A DNA stretch of 6,781 bases from an uncultured Aquimonas sp. Its GTDB lineage: Bacteria; Pseudomonadota; Gammaproteobacteria; Xanthomonadales; Xanthomonadaceae. Below are positions 1 through 6,428 of the stretch, in pieces; positions within the stretch are counted from its first letter, which is position 1, and each line of letters starts with the position of its first letter. The stretch lies in contig CAMLOR010000186.1 in the NCBI GenBank assembly GCA_946481615.1, positions 1 through 6,781 of the forward strand. Reading direction: 5' to 3'. The notes below the pieces were generated by a model, which searched no databases, had not been told where the DNA came from, and worked only from the letters and a program-made list of their open reading frames with translations. The position numbers were made by a program, and so were the translations under genes.

Positions 1-353
1 TCCGCGTGTTCGGCGACACCGCCAGCCTCTACGGCGGCACGCTGATGCAGTTCGTCTTCCCGTCGATCACCACCGTGCGTTTCCTGCATCGCGGCCAGCT
101 GCTCTCGGCCGCGGCCTGCGCCGCCTGGTTCTGCGAAAACCTGCGCTACATGGCCCGTTACATGGCGGATGCACGCGCCCAGGAACTGCCGCTGGTGGGC
201 GGCGGCGAACACGACTGGCTCAACATCTTCTCGCGCTGGAATGCACTCGAATCCGACACCGCGATCGCCGGCTTCTTCACCTTCCTGTGCTGGGCCGGAC
301 TCGCTGCCGTGTGGCTCGCGGTGTGGGCCGTGTGGCGGCGGGGGGAGTCGTGA
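1..353 (+). CDS. C-terminal part of an uncharacterised membrane protein (5' end outside window)
   Basis: The reading frame is open at the left edge (codons in phase from base 3) and ends at TGA 351-353, so only about 116 C-terminal residues are visible and the start lies upstream. Two hydrophobic stretches are seen: one near the window start (LMQFVFPSITTVRFL, followed by QLLSAAACAAWFCENL) and a clear C-terminal transmembrane helix (AGFFTFLCWAGLAAVWLAVW) with a positively charged end (RRGES). Between them is a polar segment, ADARAQELPLVGGGEHDW, that I associate with conserved membrane proteins of unknown function in proteobacteria. This is recollection, not a search. I cannot assign a function. 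The gene converges on the AlgB-like regulator, with a repeat remnant in the 94-bp gap. Confidence 0.75.
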   Translation, partial: RVFGDTASLYGGTLMQFVFPSITTVRFLHRGQLLSAAACAAWFCENLRYMARYMADARAQELPLVGGGEHDWLNIFSRWNALESDTAIAGFFTFLCWAGLAAVWLAVWAVWRRGES

Positions 354-442
354 AGAGCAGGTGATGGCGCGTCGAGGCGCGTGCTCTTGCCGGGGTGGCG
401 TGGCCGGCGAGGGCTTCGGCGCCCCCGCGTCCCGCGAAGCGC
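354..442 (+). repeat. Partial copy (left arm) of the intergenic palindromic repeat
   Basis: Bases 381-424 match 4684-4727 at 42 of 44 positions, beginning GTGCTCTTGCCGGGGTGG. A second shared block, AGAGCAGGTG, lies just upstream in both copies (354-363 here, 4653-4662 in the other), separated from the main block by 17 diverged bases here and 21 there. The right arm found in the full copy is absent. The 3' part of this remnant still folds locally: GCTTCG at 413-418 pairs with CGAAGC at 435-440. It fills the gap between the convergent stop codons at 353 and 448, where it may act as a transcript end or mRNA-stabilising hairpin for either gene. No T-run follows the fold on either strand, so I do not call it an intrinsic terminator. 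Confidence 0.8.
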
Positions 443-447
443 CCGGC

Positions 448-1806
<1,359 letters not shown>

Positions 1807-1852
1807 CGGCACCGTCTCGTGGAAAGAGGAAGCGAGAGTACCGGAGTGCGCT

Positions 1853-1863
1853 TGCAAATTGCA
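1853..1863. promoter_or_regulatory. Candidate activator-binding palindrome (upstream activating site)
   Basis: TGCAA-A-TTGCA is a perfect 5+1+5 dyad in the divergent region, about 110 bp upstream of the sigma-54 promoter at 1963-1978. That is the distance at which NtrC-type activators usually bind. It also lies about 47 bp upstream of the regulator's own start codon, so it could serve autoregulation. A second, wider dyad lies between it and the promoter: GTTCAGC (1903-1909) and GCTGAAC (1952-1958). A short dyad alone is weak evidence. The assignment rests on position and on the neighbouring regulator. Confidence 0.3.
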
Positions 1864-1962
1864 TTGGAGACGTTGGGCCCGGTGTGCGAATCGCGACGGT
1901 TCGTTCAGCCTCGTGCACCGCAACTGCTTGAAAACGCGGCCCGTCCGGCTTGCTGAACACGC

Positions 1963-1978
1963 TGGCACGCGTCTTGGA
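1963..1978 (+). promoter_or_regulatory. Sigma-54 (-24/-12) promoter for the envelope operon
   Basis: The sequence reads TGGCACG, four bases (CGTC), then TTGGA. The known sigma-54 consensus is TGGCACG-N4-TTGC(A/T). The -24 element is a perfect match, the spacing is exact, and the only departure is G for C at the last position of the -12 GC. Transcription should begin about 12 bases beyond the -12 element, near 1988, giving a leader of roughly 50 nt before the ATG at 2040. It points toward the DUF1328 gene and away from the sigma-54 activator encoded next door, which is the textbook arrangement for such regulators. The GC-to-GG change in the -12 element may weaken the promoter. Confidence 0.75.
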
Positions 1979-2039
1979 GTGCAGCACGTGGGCAGCGGCG
2001 GAATCCCCCGTCGCGCCGATCATTCCAAGGAGAGCCGCC

Positions 2040-2204
2040 ATGCTCCATTACGCCCTGATCTTCTTCGTCGTCGCGCTGATCGCGGCGGTCCTCGGCTTCG
2101 GCGGCATCGCCGGCGCCGCCGCCGGCATCGCGAAGATCCTGTTCTTCGTGTTCCTCATCCTTTTCGTGGTGTCGCTCGTCATGGGCCGCCGCCCGCGCGT
2201 TTGA
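2040..2204 (+). CDS. ytjA: DUF1328 / UPF0391 (YtjA-like) small membrane protein
   Basis: The 54-residue product is almost entirely hydrophobic. It has two transmembrane helices (about residues 4-19 and 31-48) separated by the family-typical glycine/alanine segment [15 protein letters not shown], and ends in MGRRPRV. Length and motif match the DUF1328 family, to which E. coli YtjA belongs. The family is widespread in proteobacteria, usually about 53-60 residues, and has no firmly known function. ATG 2040 is chosen over an in-frame ATG at 1950 because AAGGAG at 2027-2032 sits 7 bases upstream, the family length fits, and 1950 would lie upstream of the sigma-54 promoter. It is the first gene of the operon; the next start is 13 bases after its stop, so the two are probably translated from one message. 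Confidence 0.93.
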   Translation: MLHYALIFFVVALIAAVLGFGGIAGAAAGIAKILFFVFLILFVVSLVMGRRPRV

Positions 2205-2217
2205 CGGAGCCTCTGCC

Positions 2218-3072
2218 ATGACCAAGACCACCACTCTCGCAACCGCTGTGTCCGCTGCCTTGCTGCTCGGTTTCGCCGGCCATGCCGTGGCCGCCGACAA
2301 GAGCATGGAGCAGGCCGTCAACGAGGCCCGCCTCGAAGGCCAGATCGGCACCGCCATCCTGCTCAACCGTCATCTGAATCCTTTCGAGATCTCGGTCGAC
2401 GTGGAAGGCGATACCGCCATCCTCACCGGCGAGGTCGACGAATCGGTCGACAAGGAACTGGCGGAACGCGTCGCGCTCAATGCCAAGGGCATCGAGCGCG
2501 TCGACAACCGCATCACGATGGGCGGCGAGGCCAAGCGCCGCGAACGCAGCGCCGACAACGACCGCGACTTCGGCGAAGCCGTCGAGGACGCCAGCGTCAC
2601 CGCCGCGGTGAAGTCGCGCCTGTTGTGGAACGACAGCACCGACGGCCTCGACATCGGCGTCGACACCATGGATGGCAAGGTCACGCTCACCGGCAATGCC
2701 ACCACGCGGGCCGAGAAGGATCTCGCCACGCGCCTGGCGCGCCGCACCGACGGCGTGCGATCGGTCGACAACCGCATCGAGGTCAAGCCTTCCGATGGCG
2801 GCGTGCCCTCGTCCGAGCAGGCCGGCGAAGCCATCGCCGACTCGTGGATCACCACCAAGGTGAAATCGTCGCTGCTGATGTCCAACGACGTCGACGGCCT
2901 CGATCTCACCGTCGAAACCAAGGATGGCGCCGTCACCCTGGGCGGCGCGGCCAGCTCCGCCGCCGAGCGCGATCTGGCGGTCGAGATCGCCAAGGACATC
3001 AAGGGCGTCAAGACCGTCGATGCCTCCAGCGTGGATCTGGGCACGCTCGCGGCGCGCGACGACGACGAATAA
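2218..3072 (+). CDS. Secreted protein with three BON domains (OsmY-like)
   Basis: The product has 284 residues. A signal peptide (residues 1-25, LLLGFAGHAVA, cleavage before ADKS) indicates export to the periplasm. Three BON domains follow, at about 36-101, 120-190 and 204-274. Each has the helix-beta pattern with the glycine of a TLTG-like turn (AILTGEV, VTLTGNA, VTLGGAA) and a following helix that ends in a GV.xVD motif. Domains 2 and 3 are clearly closer to each other (shared VKS.LL, DGLD, DG.VTL) than to domain 1. BON domains are known in OsmY and related proteins and are thought to bind membranes or lipids. OsmY has two, so three is longer than that archetype. The very acidic tail (DDDE) has no obvious role. 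GGAG at 2206-2209 lies 8 bases before the ATG. It is the second gene of the operon. Confidence 0.92.
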   Translation: MTKTTTLATAVSAALLLGFAGHAVAADKSMEQAVNEARLEGQIGTAILLNRHLNPFEISVDVEGDTAILTGEVDESVDKELAERVALNAKGIERVDNRITMGGEAKRRERSADNDRDFGEAVEDASVTAAVKSRLLWNDSTDGLDIGVDTMDGKVTLTGNATTRAEKDLATRLARRTDGVRSVDNRIEVKPSDGGVPSSEQAGEAIADSWITTKVKSSLLMSNDVDGLDLTVETKDGAVTLGGAASSAAERDLAVEIAKDIKGVKTVDASSVDLGTLAARDDDE

Positions 3073-3105
3073 CAAGCGCAACACCACGAAAACAACCACA
3101 ACCAC
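3073..3105 (+). promoter_or_regulatory. A/C-rich unstructured spacer before the entericidin gene
   Basis: This 33-base stretch has no T and only three G, in sharp contrast to the GC-rich, structured surroundings. It lies between the BON stop codon and the GAGG Shine-Dalgarno (3108-3111) of the small lipoprotein gene. Such a stretch would stay single-stranded in the mRNA. It could act as a ribosome standby or enhancer region, or as a landing site for an RNA chaperone such as Hfq. The function is inference. Confidence 0.35.
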
Positions 3106-3119
3106 TCGAGGGCAACGCC

Positions 3120-3266
3120 ATGAACGACAACATCAAGCGCCTGATCGCCGCCAGCTTCCTCGCCGCGTCCGTCGGCAGCTTCCTCACCGCCTGCAACACG
3201 GTCGAAGGTGCCGGCAAGGACATCGAGGAAGCCGGCGAGGAGATCCAGGAAGAAGCCAACGACTGA
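3120..3266 (+). CDS. Entericidin A/B-family small lipoprotein
   Basis: The product has 48 residues. A basic start (MNDNIKR) and a hydrophobic stretch lead to the lipobox L22-T23-A24-C25, so the mature protein is a lipid-anchored 24-residue peptide. It starts CNTVEGAGKDIEEAGEEI, the hallmark of the entericidin EcnA/EcnB family. Its position +2 is Asn rather than Asp, so sorting to the outer membrane is expected by the Lol rule known from enterics. Entericidins form a toxin/antidote-like pair in E. coli, but single copies like this one are common elsewhere and have no established toxic role. ATG 3120 is supported by GAGG 8 bases upstream and by the signal sequence. It is the third gene of the operon, and its stop codon lies inside a hairpin. 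Confidence 0.92.
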   Translation: MNDNIKRLIAASFLAASVGSFLTACNTVEGAGKDIEEAGEEIQEEAND

Positions 3267-3292
3267 CCGGTGAAAACCGCCGGTCACACCGG
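3264..3292 (+). promoter_or_regulatory. Overlapping, mutually exclusive intercistronic hairpins
   Basis: TGACCGG (3264-3270, including the entericidin TGA stop) pairs with CCGGTCA (3280-3286). Alternatively, CCGGTG (3267-3272) pairs with CACCGG (3287-3292). The two stems share bases and cannot form together. The second one covers the GG of GGAG (3291-3294), the Shine-Dalgarno of the next gene at 3302, whereas the first leaves it free. No T-run follows, so this is not an intrinsic terminator. It may set the relative translation or mRNA stability of the genes on either side. Confidence 0.4.
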
Positions 3293-3301
3293 AGAAGCGA
3301 C

Positions 3302-3667
3302 ATGAAAGTCCAGACCTTGTGTCTGGCCGCGACGCTGGCCCTGTCGGGGCCGGCGTTCGCCGGCAGGCAGGATGCGGAAATCGCGTTGACGCAGGCGCGC
3401 AGCGCCGTCGCCGCCGCCGAACGCGCAGGTGCGGCCGAAACCGTGCCGGCCGAGTTCGTGGTGGCGAACGACTCGCTCACGCGTGCCACCTATCTCTACG
3501 ACGAGCGCGATTGGGACGATGCCGTGCTGGCGTCCGACCAGGCGCGCGCCGACGCCCGCGTGGCCGAAGCGCGCTCGCGGCAGTTCAAGGCCGAGGCCGC
3601 GCTGGCCGAGGTCGAGACCGCCATCGAAACCCTGCGTGCCGAAGTCGCGCGCAGCACCGGAGGCTGA
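3302..3667 (+). CDS. Secreted DUF4398-type helical protein
   Basis: The product has 121 residues. A Sec signal peptide (residues 1-20, LALSGPAFA, cleavage before GRQD) is followed by an alanine-rich helical domain with regular A/E/R/D spacing (residues about 22-117). The pattern of a hinge (VPAEFVVANDSLTRA), then YDERDWDDAVLASDQARADARVAEA in two consecutive pieces, is what I recall for the DUF4398 family. That family is typically found next to OmpA-C lipoproteins, as here. There is no lipobox cysteine, so the mature form should be soluble in the periplasm. Function is unknown; a role as a partner of the OmpA-like protein is inference from adjacency. GGAG (3291-3294) lies 7 bases before the ATG. 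The downstream ATG begins 4 bases after this stop, indicating translational coupling. Confidence 0.82.
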   Translation: MKVQTLCLAATLALSGPAFAGRQDAEIALTQARSAVAAAERAGAAETVPAEFVVANDSLTRATYLYDERDWDDAVLASDQARADARVAEARSRQFKAEAALAEVETAIETLRAEVARSTGG

Positions 3668-3671
3668 GGCC

Positions 3672-4577
3672 ATGCGCGCTCCCATCCCGATCAAACCGCT
3701 GTGCACCGCATTGCTCGCCGCGCTGGTGCTGGGCGCCTGCGCCAGCACGCCGGACGGCCCGCCGATGGCCGTGGTGCAGCTTCAGAACGAACTGGCCCGC
3801 GTCGAAACCGACGTGCGCATCCCGCCCTACGCCGGCGACGAACTGGTCGACGCGCGCCACGCCGTCGATGCGCTGGTGATCGACTACGACGACATGGGCG
3901 ACGAGGCCTATGCGCACAACCTGTACATCGCCGATCGCCTGATCAAGGTGGCCGAAGCCGAGGGTCTCGCCGGCTACGCCGAAGCGCGCACGCGCGAACT
4001 TGGCACCGAACGCGAGGCGCTGCTGATCGAGGCGCGCCGCTACGAGACCGACACCGCGCTGGCACTGGCCGACGCGGAGCGCCGCAATGCGGAACTCGCG
4101 CGCGCCGACGCTGCGCGCGCGAGGGCGGAGGCCGACCAGGCCTATCTCGCGCTCGAAACGATGCAGGCCCGCCTCGTCGACCTCGAGACCAAGCGCACCG
4201 AACGCGGCCTCGTGGTGACGCTGGGCGACGTGCTGTTCGAGACCGATCGCGCCGAGCTCAAGCCCGGCAGCGAACGCACGCTCGACGAACTGGTCGCGGC
4301 CTTGCGCGAAAGCCCCAACGCCAGCGTCGCCATCGAAGGCCACACCGATTCGACGGCCTCGCACGCGTACAACGAATCGCTGTCGGAACGGCGCGCCGCC
4401 GCGGTACGCAATTATCTCGTGGCGCAAGGCATCGACGGCAGCCGCATCTCCGCCCGCGGCCTGGGCGAGAACTATCCGGTCGCCAGCAACGCCGACGCCG
4501 CCGGCCGCCAGCAGAACCGCCGCGTCGAACTGGTGATCCAGGACCGCCCGCTGGTGGTGGTCGAAGACGACGACTGA
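3672..4577 (+). CDS. OmpA-family peptidoglycan-binding lipoprotein
   Basis: The product has 301 residues. The signal sequence ends in lipobox L20-G21-A22-C23, followed by Ala, so an outer-membrane lipoprotein is expected. Residues about 30-110 resemble the preceding DUF4398-type protein. Residues about 105-178 form a charged alanine/arginine/glutamate coiled coil. Residues 179-290 are an OmpA-C domain: LGDVLFETDRAEL, EGHTDS, LSERRAAAVRNYL and QQNRRVEL. D226 and R241 are 15 residues apart, matching the pair that binds diaminopimelate in known OmpA-C domains. The protein should tether the outer membrane to peptidoglycan across a helical spacer. It ends in an acidic VVVEDDD tail. GGAGG (3659-3663) is 8 bases before the ATG. 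It is the last gene of the operon, and a terminator lies 22 bases downstream. Confidence 0.93.
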   Translation: MRAPIPIKPLCTALLAALVLGACASTPDGPPMAVVQLQNELARVETDVRIPPYAGDELVDARHAVDALVIDYDDMGDEAYAHNLYIADRLIKVAEAEGLAGYAEARTRELGTEREALLIEARRYETDTALALADAERRNAELARADAARARAEADQAYLALETMQARLVDLETKRTERGLVVTLGDVLFETDRAELKPGSERTLDELVAALRESPNASVAIEGHTDSTASHAYNESLSERRAAAVRNYLVAQGIDGSRISARGLGENYPVASNADAAGRQQNRRVELVIQDRPLVVVEDDD

Positions 4578-4599
4578 TTTTCGGTCCGGGGCAAGGACA

Positions 4600-4632
4600 G
4601 GGCGTGCCTTCATGGCACGCCCATTTTTTTTT
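4600..4632 (+). terminator. Intrinsic terminator of the envelope operon
   Basis: GGGCGTGCC (4600-4608) pairs perfectly with GGCACGCCC (4614-4622) around a 5-base loop, TTCAT. A single A and nine T (4624-4632) follow at once. It begins 22 bases after the OmpA stop codon. This is a canonical strong Rho-independent terminator that closes the five-gene unit. Confidence 0.93.
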
Positions 4633-4652
4633 GTTTTCGCCAGTTCGAGTGG

Positions 4653-4905
4653 AGAGCAGGTGGTTCGCGGGCGGTTGTCGCGGGTGCTCTTGCCGGGGTG
4701 GGGTGGCCGGCGAGGGCTGCGGCGCCCGCTTCGCGGGAAGCTGAAGGTCGTCGGGGTTTCTCGATCGTACGTCCGTGTACGAGCGAGAAACTCGCCGGCC
4801 TCCTGCCGGCGACCCTTCGGGCGGGAACCCGCCGACCTTCAGCCGCCTTCGCATCGCCGGCCACCCCACCCCGGCAAGAGCACGGACTGCGACGACACCA
4901 CCTGC
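4653..4905. repeat. Full-length intergenic palindromic repeat (MITE/REP-like), about 250 bp
   Basis: Perfect 30-bp inverted arms lie at 4684-4713 and 4854-4883 (GTGCTCTTGCC... and its complement). Inside them a second arm pair, 4741-4755 and 4828-4842, matches at 14 of 15 bases. At the centre, GTTTCTCG-A-TCGTAC (4756-4770) pairs with GTACGA-G-CGAGAAAC (4777-4791) with one A/G mismatch. Outside the main arms, GCAGGTGG (4656-4663) and CCACCTGC (4898-4905) pair again. Smaller hairpins decorate the arms, for example CCCGC/GCGGG at 4725-4737, GCCGGC at 4794-4799 and 4805-4810, and GCGGG/CCCGC at 4821-4832. No coding sequence is credible inside. A partial copy lies at 354-442. It occupies most of the 395-bp gap between the terminator and the next gene. 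A clean target-site duplication is not visible. Confidence 0.88.
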
Positions 4906-5027
4906 ACACTTCTGCGAACGCCGGAAGGACCATTCTTGCGCGAAGTCACAGCCTCGTTGAGGGATGACATTCCGCGCGCCGTCATCGCGTTGAACCATAT
5001 CCTCCCGCAACGACGGAAACCCCAGGA
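4906..5027 (+). other. Leader region of the secreted 448-residue protein gene; no convincing promoter
   Basis: This stretch between the palindromic repeat and the ATG at 5028 must hold the promoter, unless the promoter lies in the repeat. I see no good -35/-10 pair and no sigma-54 box. One dyad stands out, GATGAC (4963-4968) and GTCATC (4981-4986), about 40 bp before the start codon. It could be an operator or a small hairpin. The Shine-Dalgarno is atypical: AGGA (5024-5027) directly abuts the ATG, and the only alternative is CGGAAA ten or so bases upstream. Confidence 0.35.
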
Positions 5028-6374
5028 ATGAAGAAGAAGAAACTGTTCGTCGCTCTCGCCGCGCTCATTGCCGTGGCCGATGCTTCCGCGCTCACGCGCA
5101 CTACCGACGGCACCGGCGAGGCCGTGCTATTGCCGTATTTCCACGCGGCCGGCGGAGAATCCACGCTGTTCGCCGTCACCAACCATTCGGACGAGGCAAA
5201 GGCGGTGCGCGTGGTGATCGTCGAAGGCCGCAACGGCCGCCCCGCGCTCACGTTCAACGTCTATCTTTCGGCGCGCGACAGCTGGAATGCCGCCATCGTG
5301 CCCGGCGCCGACGGTGCGCCGCCGCGCCTGATGAGCAACGAGGAAAGCTGCACCGCCCCTTCGATCGCGGCGGCCGGCGTGCCGCTGCGCAACGTCGCCT
5401 TCACCGGCTCGCGCAATGACGGCCTGGGCAACGATGCCGCGCGCCTGCAGCAGGGTTCCATCGAGTTGATCGAGATGGGCGTGCCGATGGGCGAGGTCGA
5501 GCAGCTGATCGAAGCGCGGGACTGCGAAGCCCTCATCGCGCGCTTCGTCGAGGGCGTCTGGGAAGACTCGCCCAACGACGGCGTGGGCGCGCCGGCCGGA
5601 GGTCTCGCCGGCGAAGCGCAGATCATCGACATTCCGGCGGGCGTGGCCTTCGGCAGCGAGCCCGTCGTGCTGGACGACTTCAGCTTCGCGCCGCGCCACG
5701 GGCCGGCCAGCGCCGATTTCGACGCCGTCCGCTTCTTCAAGCCGACCGTTTCGTGGACCACGGGCGAGTTCGTTGTCGACGGCGGCGCGCGCATTGCGAT
5801 GGACCGTCCCGCCGATGCGGTGAGCCTGACGCTGATGAGCGCGGCGTTCGAGGCCGGCTTCATGCTCGGCGATGCCCTCGATGCGAGCACCCGTTTCGTG
5901 CTGACGCTTCCCACGCGCGCGGCCTACGTCGACAACCTGCCCGGCGGCGAACGCCCGGCCGGCAGCGCACCGGCTGCGCCGTTCGACACGATTTCCACTG
6001 CGACGGCGCCGCATTGCATCGACACCGAATGGCAGGCCATCGACGGCAGCGGCGACATCGGCGCGCCGCAGGTGCTGCCGATGTGCGAGCAGGTCAATGT
6101 GATCGAACTGGCGCAGTCGCCGATCGATGGCGGCGACTTCGTCACCGGCAGCGACGGCGGACGCGTGCGCATCGGCCTGCTGCCCGGACGGCACGCGCTG
6201 CAATACGGCCTTTTCGACGGCACCGACGTCCGGACGCACGAGGCGCATGGCCTGCCGGCCGTGGTGCAGTCGCTGACCGAGGTCCGCAACGCCAACGCCC
6301 AGCCGGGCGTGCTGGCGAGCTACGCCATCTCGCACCGTGTCATGCGCGTGCGCGATTTCGACATCGAGTTCTGA
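5028..6374 (+). CDS. Secreted protein of an uncharacterised proteobacterial family
   Basis: The product has 448 residues. A lysine-rich start (MKKKK), a hydrophobic core and a DASA site (cleavage after residue 21) give a clear Sec signal peptide. The mature N-terminus, GEAVLLPYFHAAGGESTLFAV followed by TNHSDEAKAVRV, EGRNGR and a VYLSARDSWNAAI block, matches a recurring pattern I know from uncharacterised secreted proteins in proteobacteria (G.g.vLlyPYyt...g..Tl.sv.N, then EG.NsR.vl.FN.yLSp.D.W). No enzymatic motif is recognisable. Four cysteines (C108, C166, C330, C353) could form two disulfides in the periplasm or outside the cell. No transmembrane segment, lipobox or sorting tail is seen after the signal peptide. 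It appears to be a single-gene unit, separated from the operon by a terminator and the repeat. ATG 5028 is the only start that yields the signal peptide. Confidence 0.85.
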   Translation: MKKKKLFVALAALIAVADASALTRTTDGTGEAVLLPYFHAAGGESTLFAVTNHSDEAKAVRVVIVEGRNGRPALTFNVYLSARDSWNAAIVPGADGAPPRLMSNEESCTAPSIAAAGVPLRNVAFTGSRNDGLGNDAARLQQGSIELIEMGVPMGEVEQLIEARDCEALIARFVEGVWEDSPNDGVGAPAGGLAGEAQIIDIPAGVAFGSEPVVLDDFSFAPRHGPASADFDAVRFFKPTVSWTTGEFVVDGGARIAMDRPADAVSLTLMSAAFEAGFMLGDALDASTRFVLTLPTRAAYVDNLPGGERPAGSAPAAPFDTISTATAPHCIDTEWQAIDGSGDIGAPQVLPMCEQVNVIELAQSPIDGGDFVTGSDGGRVRIGLLPGRHALQYGLFDGTDVRTHEAHGLPAVVQSLTEVRNANAQPGVLASYAISHRVMRVRDFDIEF

Positions 6375-6392
6375 GCCAGCGACGCAGCCCGA

Positions 6393-6418
6393 GCGCCCCG
6401 CCCGCCGCGGCGGGGCGC
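6393..6418. terminator. GC-only hairpin between convergent genes (possible bidirectional terminator)
   Basis: GCGCCCCGCC (6393-6402) pairs perfectly with GGCGGGGCGC (6409-6418) around a 6-base loop, in the 54-bp gap between the convergent stop codons of the secreted protein and the symporter. There is no T-run on either strand, so it may mark 3' ends by stabilising RNA, or work with Rho, rather than terminate alone. Confidence 0.5.
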
Positions 6419-6428
6419 CGAAGCACGT

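Noticed and set aside
1841..1863. Possible extra sigma-54 boxes ending in TTGCA
   Set aside because: For TTGCA at 1852-1856 the GG to GC spacing is one base short; for the one at 1859-1863 no GG lies at the right distance.
1807..1968. N-terminal extension of the regulator to 506 residues
   Set aside because: The extension has no family similarity and would overlap the sigma-54 promoter; the ATG at 1806 gives the normal short lead to the receiver domain.
2179..3105. A 308-codon frame antisense to the BON gene
   Set aside because: Low-complexity G/A/D/R-rich translation, complementary to a well-supported gene.
3120..3266. Entericidin toxin-antidote pair
   Set aside because: Only one entericidin-like gene is present and no second small lipoprotein frame adjoins it, so a toxin/antidote role is not supported.
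3585..4613. A 342-codon frame antisense to the DUF4398-like and OmpA genes
   Set aside because: Mirror of real coding sequence with no recognisable domain; it would also run across the operon's 3' end.
4613..4628. TGGCACG-CCCA-TTTTT as a second sigma-54 promoter
   Set aside because: The -24 half is part of the terminator stem and the -12 GC is absent, replaced by the terminator's T-run.
4258..5031. Several open frames crossing the palindromic repeat on both strands
   Set aside because: Their translations are P/R/G-rich and change with every arm of the repeat; the DNA is explained by the inverted-repeat structure.
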